NCBI GenBank assembly: GCA_934661135.1
Contig: CAKUJA010000055.1
Coordinates: 1-14,915 of the forward strand
Length of the DNA: 14,915 bases
Origin: an uncultured Oscillospiraceae bacterium
GTDB lineage: Bacteria; Bacillota; Clostridia; Oscillospirales; Oscillospiraceae
Direction of reading: 5' to 3'
Below are positions 1 to 6,526 of the stretch, piece after piece. The translations under genes and the position numbers were made by a program. The notes under the pieces were generated by a model, which saw nothing but the letters and a program-made list of their open reading frames with translations, did no database searches and was not told the DNA's origin. Each line of letters begins with the position of its first letter. Within the stretch, counting starts at the first letter, position 1.

Positions 1-30
1 GGTTGCACGATGTGTTGGAACTGCTCCCAG

Positions 31-76
31 ACCCTCATCCGTCTGCTTCGCAGACACCTTCCCCGGAGGGGAAGGC
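31..76. repeat. Double-hairpin intergenic palindromic element
   Basis: Two perfect palindromes lie back to back. The first (41-55) is GTCTGC, loop TTC, GCAGAC. The second (57-75) is CCTTCCCC, loop GGA, GGGGAAGG, with an 8-bp stem. No T-run follows either stem, so neither looks like a classical intrinsic terminator. From memory, paired hairpins of this form recur between genes in Oscillospiraceae genomes; that is recollection, not a search. A role as a transcript-end or mRNA-stability element is inference. The rest of 1-263 shows no convincing gene: the reading frames that cross it are palindrome-rich, low in plausible protein character and have no ribosome binding site. Confidence 0.7.
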
Positions 77-96
77 ATTCCGCTGCGGCGGGGATA

Positions 97-123
97 GGGC
101 GGACAGGGGCGTCTGGCCCTACA
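97..123 (+). repeat. 27-bp palindromic repeat, copy A
   Basis: This is the first of two direct copies of a 27-base unit starting GGGCGGACAG and ending CCCTACA. It matches copy B (149-175) at 23 of 27 positions by eye. The copy folds imperfectly: AGGGC (96-100) pairs with GCCCT (116-120), and GGAC (101-104) pairs with GTCT (111-114) with one G-T wobble and a bulged G. Conservation of the paired layout despite substitutions suggests a structured, dispersed element. Confidence 0.65.
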
Positions 124-148
124 AGGTACGGCGGAAGATCGGAGAAGC

Positions 149-175
149 GGGCGGACAGAGTCGTCCGCCCCTACA
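149..175 (+). repeat. 27-bp palindromic repeat, copy B
   Basis: This is the second copy, starting 52 bases after copy A in the same orientation. It forms a perfect 8-bp stem: GGGCGGAC (149-156) pairs with GTCCGCCC (163-170) around a 6-base loop, followed by CTACA. The element ends about 75 bases before the fabG ribosome binding site, so it would lie in the 5' region of the operon transcript if transcription enters from upstream. Confidence 0.7.
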
Positions 176-250
176 TGGTGCAGTGCAAACCAGAAGTGCG
201 CAAAATGGGCAGACAGAGACGGAGATCCGGTTCATTCAGATTTTAGATGC

Positions 251-256
251 AGGAGG
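251..256 (+). promoter_or_regulatory. Ribosome binding site of fabG
   Basis: A perfect AGGAGG ends 7 bases before the ATG at 264. It decides the fabG start against a longer in-frame reading that begins at position 3 and runs through the intergenic repeats. Confidence 0.9.
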
Positions 257-263
257 ATTGCGG

Positions 264-995
264 ATGTTAAACGGAAAGGTTGCGGTGGTGAGCGGCGGTT
301 CGCGCGGCATTGGCGCGGCGTGCGCCAGAGCGCTTGCGGCGCGCGGCGCGGACATTGCGGTGCTCTATGCGGGAAACGAAGAAAAGGCTCACGAGGTCTG
401 CGCGGACTGCCGTGCGCTTGGAGTACGCGCAAACGCGTATCGCTGCGATGTGGCGGACTTTGAGGCAGTGAAACAGACCGTTGCCGCGGTCAAAAGCGAG
501 CTTGGAAGCGTGGACATTCTGGTCAACAGCGCCGGAATTACGCGCGACGGGCTGGTTGCGGCAATGCGCGAAGCGGACTTTGACGCCGTGATCGACACAA
601 ACCTGAAGGGCACGTTCAACCTGATCCGCCACTGCTCACGGCTGTTTCTGCGCAGCGGCTACGGCCGGATCGTCAACATCAGCTCGGTGGCGGGCGTGAT
701 CGGCAACCCCGGTCAGGCCAACTACGCGGCTTCTAAGGCCGGTGTCATCGGGTTGACAAAATCCGTCGCCAAGGAGCTTGCGCCGAAGGGCGTTACCTGC
801 AACGCCGTTGCGCCCGGATTCGTCGCCACGGACATGACCGCCGCGCTGCCGCTCACGGACGAGCAGTTCCGCGCCGCCGTGCCGCTGGGCAGAATGGCAC
901 GGCCGGAGGAGATTGCGGACGCCGTGGTATTTCTGGCAGAGTCGGAGTACATCACCGGACAGGTGCTCTGCGTCGACGGCGGCATTGCAATATAG
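264..995 (+). CDS. fabG: 3-oxoacyl-[acyl-carrier-protein] reductase FabG
   Basis: NADPH-dependent reductase that converts 3-oxoacyl-ACP to 3-hydroxyacyl-ACP in each cycle of type II fatty acid elongation, in the cytoplasm. The protein has 243 residues, close to the usual size of about 246. It is a complete short-chain dehydrogenase: the nucleotide-binding GGSRGIG is at residues 11-17, NSAG follows the third strand, and the catalytic triad is S141, Y154 and K158, with the 13-residue Ser-Tyr spacing of E. coli FabG. The C-terminus has the expected PEEIADAVVFLAS-like region and a final VDGG. The start is fixed by the AGGAGG and by the first residues, which open directly with the Rossmann strand. 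It is followed 35 bases later by accB, so it is the first visible gene of the operon. Assignment as FabG rather than another SDR rests on sequence and on the neighbours. Confidence 0.95.
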   Translation: MLNGKVAVVSGGSRGIGAACARALAARGADIAVLYAGNEEKAHEVCADCRALGVRANAYRCDVADFEAVKQTVAAVKSELGSVDILVNSAGITRDGLVAAMREADFDAVIDTNLKGTFNLIRHCSRLFLRSGYGRIVNISSVAGVIGNPGQANYAASKAGVIGLTKSVAKELAPKGVTCNAVAPGFVATDMTAALPLTDEQFRAAVPLGRMARPEEIADAVVFLAESEYITGQVLCVDGGIAI

Positions 996-1030
996 ACCCA
1001 GTATAGATCACCAGAGAATGAGGTGAAAGA

Positions 1031-1441
1031 ATGAACGAAGCTGAAATTCGAAAATACGCCCGGCTCATGCAGGAGCTTGGGTTGACCGGCCTTGAGGTCA
1101 AGGAGAACCTGGGCGTGGTGCGCCTGGAGCGCGCGGGCGCCCCGGCTGCCGCGACTGCAGGGATGCCGGAGCCGGCGGCACCGTCCGCCGCGGCAGAGGT
1201 CTCCTCGGAGATCCGTTCGCCGATGGTCGGCATTTTCTATGCCGCGCCCGCGGAGGACGCCGAACCGTTTGTGGAGGTCGGCCGTCACGTGAAGAAGGGC
1301 GACACGCTGTGCGTGATTGAGGCGATGAAGCTGATGAACGAGATCACCGCCGAGCAGGACGGGACGATCGTCGAGGTCTGCGCACAGAACGGGCAGGCCG
1401 TGGAATACGGAACGCCGCTGTTCCGCTATGAGGAGGGTTGA
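1031..1441 (+). CDS. accB: Biotin carboxyl carrier protein of acetyl-CoA carboxylase
   Basis: Carries the biotin that shuttles a carboxyl group from biotin carboxylase (AccC) to the carboxyltransferase (AccD-AccA), giving malonyl-CoA. The protein has 136 residues. An N-terminal helical segment (about 1-34) is followed by a short Ala/Pro-rich linker (about 35-60) and the C-terminal biotinyl domain. The biotinylation motif EAMKLMNE is present with the target lysine at K100, followed by the usual half-domain to the end. AGGTGA upstream serves as ribosome binding site. The last codons contain AGGAGG (1431-1436), which is the ribosome binding site of fabZ, so the two genes are translationally linked. 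A biotin protein ligase is not seen in the window. Confidence 0.96.
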   Translation: MNEAEIRKYARLMQELGLTGLEVKENLGVVRLERAGAPAAATAGMPEPAAPSAAAEVSSEIRSPMVGIFYAAPAEDAEPFVEVGRHVKKGDTLCVIEAMKLMNEITAEQDGTIVEVCAQNGQAVEYGTPLFRYEEG

Positions 1442-1444
1442 GCG

Positions 1445-1864
1445 ATGGATCGGAAGGAACTGACGACCATCCTCCCCCACCGGGACGGAATGCTGCTGCT
1501 TGACCGCGTGGAGCGCGAGGACGATGTGGCACACGGCTTTTTCCGGATTCCGGAGGATGCGTGGTTTTTGAAGGGTCATTTCCCGGGCAACCCGATTGTG
1601 CCGGGTGTGATTCTGTGCGAGATTCTTGCGCAGTCGGTCTGCGTGCTGCTCAAGGACGAAATGAGTGACAACTTACAGCCGCTCTACACGGGACTGAACA
1701 ATGTGCGGTTCCGCAACCCGGTGCTGCCGGGCGACGTGTTTGAGACGCGCTGCCGCGTGACGAAGGCCAAGCGGCCGTTTTTCTTCGCGGAGGGCAGCGG
1801 CTATGTTGGCGGCAAGCTATGTATCAAGGCGGAGTTTTCCTTTGCCCTGATGGAGAAACAGTGA
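1445..1864 (+). CDS. fabZ: 3-hydroxyacyl-[acyl-carrier-protein] dehydratase FabZ
   Basis: Removes water from 3-hydroxyacyl-ACP to give trans-2-enoyl-ACP. The protein has 139 residues, typical for FabZ, and is a single hotdog domain. The signature is intact: PHR at 11-13, the catalytic histidine H45 in GHFPGNPIVPGV and the catalytic glutamate E59, 14 residues later as in known FabZ enzymes. The product keeps the AQS segment after the glutamate. It starts 3 bases after the accB stop, using an AGGAGG inside accB. Directly after its stop is a hairpin (1866-1885) that could reduce read-through into accC. FabZ is much more likely than FabA, since FabA-type isomerases are longer and not found in this genomic setting. 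Confidence 0.95.
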   Translation: MDRKELTTILPHRDGMLLLDRVEREDDVAHGFFRIPEDAWFLKGHFPGNPIVPGVILCEILAQSVCVLLKDEMSDNLQPLYTGLNNVRFRNPVLPGDVFETRCRVTKAKRPFFFAEGSGYVGGKLCIKAEFSFALMEKQ

Positions 1865-1865
1865 C

Positions 1866-1896
1866 AGCTCCGACCATTCGGAGCTTTTGCTGTTTA
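1866..1896 (+). terminator. Intra-operon terminator-like hairpin between fabZ and accC
   Basis: AGCTCCGA (1866-1873) pairs perfectly with TCGGAGCT (1878-1885) around a CCAT loop, an 8-bp stem starting 1 base after the fabZ stop. The following bases run TTTT (1885-1888), GCTG, then TTT and are moderately T-rich. The form is that of a weak intrinsic terminator or attenuator. No promoter is obvious between it and accC, so partial read-through, changing the ratio of fabG-accB-fabZ to downstream genes, is the simplest inference. Confidence 0.55.
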
Positions 1897-1910
1897 CCGG
1901 GAGAGTTTTT

Positions 1911-3215
1911 ATGTTTTCTAAAATTCTGATTGCAAACCGAGGAGAAATCGCCGTGCGGATTATCCGTGCGTGCAAGGAGATGGGCATTGCAACGGTTGCG
2001 GTCTGCTCGGAGGCCGACCGGGACTGCCTGCACGCGGCGCTGGCCGACGAGTGCATCTGCATCGGCCCTGCGGCGCCGAAGGACAGCTACCTCTGCCAGG
2101 AGCGGATTTTATCCGCCGCGCTGCTCACCGGCGCACAGGCCATCCACCCAGGCTACGGCTTTTTGTCGGAAAACGCGGAGTTTGCAGCCGCCTGCCGAAA
2201 AAACGGCGTGGCCTTCATCGGCCCGGACGCAGACTGCATGGCACGGCTGAGCGACAAGACCAAGACGAAGCAGGCGTTCGCCAGGACAGCGCTGCGGCCG
2301 ATTCCCGGCACGGACGTATTGGAAAATGCGGAGCAGGCCGCCTGCGAGGCCGAGAAGATCGGCTACCCGGTCATGCTCAAGGCGCGCTCGGGCGGCGGCG
2401 GACGCGGCATCCGCGTGATTTCCTCGCGCGGGGAGCTGATGCAGGCCTATCCGTTGGCAGTGGCCGAGAGTGAGGCGGCGTTTGGCGACGGCGCTGTGTA
2501 TCTGGAAAAGTGCGTCCACCCGGCGCGGCACATCGAGGTGCAGATTTTGGCCGACGAGAACGGCAATGTCGTCTGCCTGGGGGAGCGCGACTGCTCGGTG
2601 CAGCGGCACCACCAGAAGCTTCTGGAGGAGTCGCCCTCTCCTGCCGTGAGCGCCGGGACGCGCGAGAAGCTGATGCGCGATGTCGCGGACGCCGTGCGTG
2701 CGATCGGCTACACGGGCGTCGGGACGCTGGAATTTTTACGCGATCCGGAGGGCAACCTCTGGTTTATGGAGATGAATGTGCGGCTTCAGGTGGAGCACGC
2801 GGTGAGCGAGATGCTGACGCTGGTCGATCTCGTCAAATGGCAGATTCGGACGGCGGCGGGCATCGGCCTGAGCTTTACGCAGGACGACATTCCGATGCGC
2901 GGCGCGGTCATTGAGTGCCGTATCAACGCACGCTCCCCCGGGCGGCTGGAGCTGCTGCACGTGCCGGGAGGTCCGTTCGTCCGGTTCGACACGTATCTGG
3001 TGCAGGGCGTGACGGTCAGTCCGTACTATGACCCGCTGATCGGCAAGCTGATTGTTTACGCCGCGACGCGCGAGGAGGCGCTGCGCAAGATGCGCGCGGC
3101 GCTCTGCGAGCTGGTGATCGACGGGATTGAGACGAATATCGCCGAGCAGCTTCGCATTATTTCCGACCCACGGTTCGCCACGGGTCGGTATGACCTGACG
3201 ATGATGGAGGGTTGA
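1911..3215 (+). CDS. accC: Biotin carboxylase subunit of acetyl-CoA carboxylase
   Basis: ATP-dependent carboxylation of the biotin on AccB using bicarbonate. The protein has 434 residues, slightly shorter than the usual 445-450. The N-terminal domain opens with KILIANRGEIAVRI; the ATP-grasp domain has the glycine loop KARSGGGGRGIR; the catalytic core keeps E-x-N-x-R-x-Q-V-E-H, although the usual HPVTE reads HAVSE. R337 in ECRIN matches the arginine that contacts biotin in E. coli AccC. Immediately after it the normally conserved NAEDP and following FxPSPG loop is replaced by a shorter NARSPG, about seven residues fewer than E. coli. The ATG at 1911 is chosen because GGGAGAG lies 5 bases upstream and the family N-terminus starts there; an in-frame TTG at 1887 would overlap the hairpin. 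Confidence 0.95.
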   Translation: MFSKILIANRGEIAVRIIRACKEMGIATVAVCSEADRDCLHAALADECICIGPAAPKDSYLCQERILSAALLTGAQAIHPGYGFLSENAEFAAACRKNGVAFIGPDADCMARLSDKTKTKQAFARTALRPIPGTDVLENAEQAACEAEKIGYPVMLKARSGGGGRGIRVISSRGELMQAYPLAVAESEAAFGDGAVYLEKCVHPARHIEVQILADENGNVVCLGERDCSVQRHHQKLLEESPSPAVSAGTREKLMRDVADAVRAIGYTGVGTLEFLRDPEGNLWFMEMNVRLQVEHAVSEMLTLVDLVKWQIRTAAGIGLSFTQDDIPMRGAVIECRINARSPGRLELLHVPGGPFVRFDTYLVQGVTVSPYYDPLIGKLIVYAATREEALRKMRAALCELVIDGIETNIAEQLRIISDPRFATGRYDLTMMEG

Positions 3216-3217
3216 GT

Positions 3218-4093
3218 ATGCCTTTTTTGAATTTTCTGTTTCAGCCGAAAAACGAGCTGGAGTCCGGCGGGCGGAGCGCCGCGCCGGTGCAGTCGGATGC
3301 GAGCGAGCCGGAGAAGAACTGCCCGAACTGCCACCGCGACATCCCGATCAGCGCACTTTGGAGCAACTACAACACCTGCACGTGCGGATACCACTTTCGG
3401 ATGAGCGCACGGCAGCGGCTCCACTATCTGGTCGACCGGGACAGCTTTACGGAGCTGTTTGGCGAGGTGGTGACCGGCGATCCGCTGGAATTTCCGAACT
3501 ACGCGGGGAAGATCGAGACTGTACGCGCGTCGAGCAAGGAGACGGAGGCCGTGGTCTGCGGGCAGGCAAGGATCGGCGGGACGGCGTGCTGCGTATTTGT
3601 TATGGAGCCGTATTTCATGATGGGCAGCATGGGCGCGGCCGTCGGTGAGCGGATTACGCGCGTGTTTGAGTATGCGACGGAACGGCGGCTGCCGGTCGTC
3701 GGCGCGACGGTATCCGGCGGGGCGCGGATGCAGGAGGGACTGATCTCCCTGATGCAGATGGCAAAGACGAGTGCGGCCGTGAAGCGGCACAGCGACGCAG
3801 GGTTCTTCTACCTCGCGCTGCTGACCGACCCGACGATGGGCGGCGTGACGGCAAGCTTTGCGATGGAGGCCGACATCATTCTGGCCGAGCCAGGCGCGGG
3901 CATCGGTTTTGCCGGGGCGCGCGTTGTGGAGCAGACGACGAAAAAGCCGCTGCCGAAGGGCTTCCAAAAGGCGGAGAGTATGCTGGCACACGGCTTTGTG
4001 GACAAAATCGTGCCGCGTGCGAAGCAGAAGGAGCTGATTGCGCAGCTACTTGCGATGCACAAAGGAGGGATGGACGATGGCGACGGCGTATGA
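3218..4093 (+). CDS. accD: Acetyl-CoA carboxylase carboxyltransferase subunit beta
   Basis: With AccA forms the carboxyltransferase that moves CO2 from carboxybiotin to acetyl-CoA. The protein has 291 residues, normal for AccD. The crotonase-like core is well conserved, with MGSMGAAVGE, SGGARMQEG, LMQMAKTSAA, DPTMGGVTASFA and IGFAGARVVEQT. The N-terminal zinc ribbon has C35-x2-C38, then 15 residues, then C54-x1-C56. In E. coli the second knuckle is CxxC, so one residue appears to be missing here; the codons read TGC-ACG-TGC without ambiguity. The ATG at 3218 follows GGAGGG (3206-3211) by 6 bases; an in-frame TTG at 3212 adds only two residues and has poor spacing. The 3' end overlaps accA by 17 bases. 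Confidence 0.95.
   Translation: MPFLNFLFQPKNELESGGRSAAPVQSDASEPEKNCPNCHRDIPISALWSNYNTCTCGYHFRMSARQRLHYLVDRDSFTELFGEVVTGDPLEFPNYAGKIETVRASSKETEAVVCGQARIGGTACCVFVMEPYFMMGSMGAAVGERITRVFEYATERRLPVVGATVSGGARMQEGLISLMQMAKTSAAVKRHSDAGFFYLALLTDPTMGGVTASFAMEADIILAEPGAGIGFAGARVVEQTTKKPLPKGFQKAESMLAHGFVDKIVPRAKQKELIAQLLAMHKGGMDDGDGV
4061..4068 (+). promoter_or_regulatory. Ribosome binding site of accA
   Basis: AAAGGAGG inside the end of accD lies 8 bases before the ATG at 4077. It decides the accA start over an in-frame upstream ATG at 4038, which would add 13 residues that do not belong to the family. Confidence 0.85.
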
Positions 4094-4865
4094 GCGCGTC
4101 CGGATTGCCCGCGGGTCAAAGCGGCCGACGGGCATGGACTACATCCAGAACGTATTCCATGAATTTATCGAGCTGCACGGCGACCGGCGCTACGCGGACG
4201 ACCCGGCGATCGTCGGCGGACTGGCCTATCTCGGCGCAATGCCGGTGACGGTGATTGCGATTGAAAAAGGACACACGGCGAAGGAGCGCGTGCAGCGCGG
4301 CTTCGGCGCGCCGCAGCCGGAGGGATACCGCAAGGCGCTGCGGCTGATGCAGCAGGCGGAAAAATTCCACCGGCCGGTGGTATGCTTTGTCGACACGTCC
4401 GGAGCGGGCTGCAACGTCGGCGCGGAGGAGCGCGGGCAGGGGCAGGCCATCGCGGAAAGCCTGATGGCGATGAGCGCGCTGCGGACACCGGCAATCTCGG
4501 TGCTGATCGGCGAGGGCGGAAGCGGCGGCGCGCTGGCGCTGGCCGCGGGCGACCGGGTATGGATGCTGGAAAACGCGGTCTACTCGGTGATCTCGCCGGA
4601 GGGGTGCGCTACGATTCTCTGGAAGGACGCGGCGAAGGCTGAGCAGGCCGCCGAGGAGCTGAAGCTGACGGCGGACGACGCGCTTGCGCTCGGCGTAATT
4701 GAGGAAATCATCCCGGAGAGCGGACTCGGCGAGCCGGAATTTTACGACAAGCTGGGGCAAAAGCTGCTGCGGGAGCTGGACGCGCTGATGCTGGTGCCGG
4801 AGAAGCAACTCCTGGAGGAGCGCTACCAGCGGTTCCGCCGGTTCGGCATGGGGGACGCGGAATGA
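4077..4865 (+). CDS. accA: Acetyl-CoA carboxylase carboxyltransferase subunit alpha
   Basis: Partner of AccD in the carboxyltransferase; binds carboxybiotin and completes malonyl-CoA synthesis. The protein has 262 residues. It lacks the longer N-terminal helical extension of E. coli AccA (about 319 residues), as is common in clostridial versions. Conserved segments are HGDRRYADDPAIVGG near the start, the RGFGAPQPEGYRKALRLM segment, DTSGAGCNVGAEERGQ, GEGGSGGALAL and the SPEGCATILWKD segment. The gene overlaps accD by 17 bases and its stop overlaps the thioesterase start in an ATGA, so translation of AccD, AccA and the thioesterase is probably coupled, which would favour equal amounts of the two carboxyltransferase subunits. 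Confidence 0.96.
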   Translation: MATAYERVRIARGSKRPTGMDYIQNVFHEFIELHGDRRYADDPAIVGGLAYLGAMPVTVIAIEKGHTAKERVQRGFGAPQPEGYRKALRLMQQAEKFHRPVVCFVDTSGAGCNVGAEERGQGQAIAESLMAMSALRTPAISVLIGEGGSGGALALAAGDRVWMLENAVYSVISPEGCATILWKDAAKAEQAAEELKLTADDALALGVIEEIIPESGLGEPEFYDKLGQKLLRELDALMLVPEKQLLEERYQRFRRFGMGDAE

Positions 4866-5296
4866 ACAACACCCCTTACCGCCGGCTGGTGCAGTATTAT
4901 GAGACAGACCGGATGGGGATTGTGCACCACTCCAACTACATCCGCTGGTTTGAAGAAGCAAGGACGGACTTTTTGCGGAACAACGGCATTGTCTACGCGG
5001 AGCTGGAACAGGCCGGGATCATGATTCCGGTGGTGAACGTGAGCTGCCGATTCCGCACGCCGGCCAGATACGACGAATGGATTGAGATCATCAGCACGCC
5101 GACCGCCTACAACGGCGCGCGGCTGGACTTCTCCTACGAGGTGCGCGGCGAGGGCGGTGCACTGGTCGCCACGGGGACGAGCGAGCACTGCTTCATGGAC
5201 GCGCAGCGCTGGGTTCCCGTCAACTTAAAACGCAGACAGCCGGACTATCATGCGCGCATGATGGCGCTGCTGGATGCAACCGGAGGTACGAAATGA
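4862..5296 (+). CDS. Hotdog-fold acyl thioesterase, 4HBT/YbgC-like
   Basis: Predicted hydrolase of acyl-CoA or acyl-ACP thioesters. The protein has 144 residues, one hotdog domain. The N-terminal motif YYETDRMGIVHHSNYIRWFEEAR matches the 4-hydroxybenzoyl-CoA thioesterase family, with D16 at the position of the catalytic aspartate; the FRTPARYDEW and LDFSYEV segments further in are also typical. It starts in an ATGA overlap with accA and ends in an ATGA overlap with the next ketosynthase, so it is firmly part of the operon. The position suggests action on the products of this pathway, either proofreading stalled acyl-ACP or releasing free acid; that is inference. The physiological substrate cannot be read from sequence. 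Confidence 0.85.
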   Translation: MNNTPYRRLVQYYETDRMGIVHHSNYIRWFEEARTDFLRNNGIVYAELEQAGIMIPVVNVSCRFRTPARYDEWIEIISTPTAYNGARLDFSYEVRGEGGALVATGTSEHCFMDAQRWVPVNLKRRQPDYHARMMALLDATGGTK

Positions 5297-6525
5297 AACG
5301 AGTAGCAGTGACAGGTCTGGGCGTCATCAGTCCGGTGGGCAACGGCGTTGAGACATTTTGGAGCGCGCTTTGCGCGGGCACGTGCGGCATTGGGCCGATT
5401 ACGAAATTTGACGCGACAGACTACCCGGTCAAGCTGGCGGCAGAGGTGCGCGAGTTTGACCCGCGGCAGTATATGGAAAAGCTGGACATCCTGCACAGCG
5501 ACGTCTACACGCATTTTGCCATGGCAGCGGCCTGCCAGTCGATGGCCGACAGCGGCATAGCGGGAGCCGTGAACGAGGAACGGATCGGCGTCTACATCGG
5601 CAGCGGCATCGGCGGCATTGCGACGTTTATGGCGGAGCATTCCAAGCTGCTCAACCGTGGTCCGCGGCGCGTGTCGCCCTACTTTATCCCGATGATGATT
5701 CCGAACATGGCGTCGAGCATGATCGCCATGCGCTTCCACTGCAAGGGGCCGGCGATGCCGATGGTGACGGCGTGCGCGTCCGGCACGAACGCGATCGGCG
5801 AAGCGCTGCGGCTGATTCGCCACGGCTATGCCGACGCGATGATTGCGGGCGGCGCGGAGGCGACCGTCAACGCACTGGCGGCGGCGGGTTTTTCCAATAT
5901 GCAGGCGCTCTCCCCTTCCGAGGACGCGAACGCCGCTTCGCTGCCGTTTGACGCGCGCAGAGCGGGCTTTGTCATGGGCGAAGGCGCGGGCGTGCTCGTG
6001 CTGGAGGAGCTGGAGCACGCGAAGGCGCGCGGCGCCAAGATCTACGCGGAGCTGACCGGTTATGGCTCGACCTGCGACGCATTCCATATGACCTCGCCCG
6101 ACCCGAGCGCGGCGGAGAGCGCGCGCGCGATTGCCGACGCCTGGAAGGAGACCGGCGCGGACACCGACAGCGTCTATTTCAACGCGCACGGCACCGGCAC
6201 GCCGATGAACGACCGCATTGAGACGCTGGCCATCAAGACCGCGCTGGGCGAGGAGCGGGCGCGGAAGATTTCGATCAGCTCGACGAAGTCGATGACCGGG
6301 CATATGCTCGGCGCGGCGGGCGGCGCGGAGGCGGTTGCGTCCGTGCTGGCGCTGCGCGACGGCATTGCGCCCCCGACGATCAACCTGACACAGCCAGACC
6401 CGGACTGCGATCTCGACTATACGCCGATACAGGCCAAGCACCGCGCGTTCGACGTGGCGCTCTCGTCCTCGCTCGGCTTCGGCGGACACAATGCCTGCCT
6501 CGCCTTCCGGAAATGGGAGGACTGA
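5293..6525 (+). CDS. fabF: Beta-ketoacyl-ACP synthase II (FabF-type), first copy
   Basis: Condenses acyl-ACP with malonyl-ACP to extend the chain by two carbons. The protein has 410 residues, matching FabF (about 413). The thiolase-fold motifs are complete: catalytic C161 in TACASGT, H299 in NAHGTGTP, K332 in STKSMTGH and H337 in GHMLGAAGG, with the C-terminal GFGGHN. The Cys-His-His set identifies an elongating KAS I/II enzyme and not FabH, which has Cys-His-Asn. The region around residues 55-70 reads FDPRQYMEKLDILHSD and departs from the usual RRMDRF-type stretch of FabF. Start and stop are tightly linked to neighbours: an ATGA overlap upstream and a single base before the second synthase. 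Confidence 0.93.
   Translation: MKRVAVTGLGVISPVGNGVETFWSALCAGTCGIGPITKFDATDYPVKLAAEVREFDPRQYMEKLDILHSDVYTHFAMAAACQSMADSGIAGAVNEERIGVYIGSGIGGIATFMAEHSKLLNRGPRRVSPYFIPMMIPNMASSMIAMRFHCKGPAMPMVTACASGTNAIGEALRLIRHGYADAMIAGGAEATVNALAAAGFSNMQALSPSEDANAASLPFDARRAGFVMGEGAGVLVLEELEHAKARGAKIYAELTGYGSTCDAFHMTSPDPSAAESARAIADAWKETGADTDSVYFNAHGTGTPMNDRIETLAIKTALGEERARKISISSTKSMTGHMLGAAGGAEAVASVLALRDGIAPPTINLTQPDPDCDLDYTPIQAKHRAFDVALSSSLGFGGHNACLAFRKWED
6515..6520 (+). promoter_or_regulatory. Ribosome binding site of second ketosynthase
   Basis: GGGAGG in the last codons of the first ketosynthase lies 6 bases before the ATG at 6527. It decides that start over an in-frame ATG at 6491, which would add 12 residues unlike any ketosynthase N-terminus. 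Confidence 0.85.
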
Positions 6526-6526
6526 G

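Noticed and set aside
3..263. In-frame N-terminal extension of fabG, and a second overlapping reading frame at 10-246
   Set aside because: The stretch consists of palindromic repeats without a ribosome binding site; AGGAGG and the family N-terminus fix the start at 264.
220..263. FapR- or FabT-type operator and promoter just before fabG
   Set aside because: I found no palindrome resembling those operators and no acceptable -35/-10 pair; the promoter may lie upstream of the window.
1887..1910. TTG start for accC giving eight extra residues
   Set aside because: It lies on the hairpin T-run and has no ribosome binding site; the ATG at 1911 has one and matches the family.
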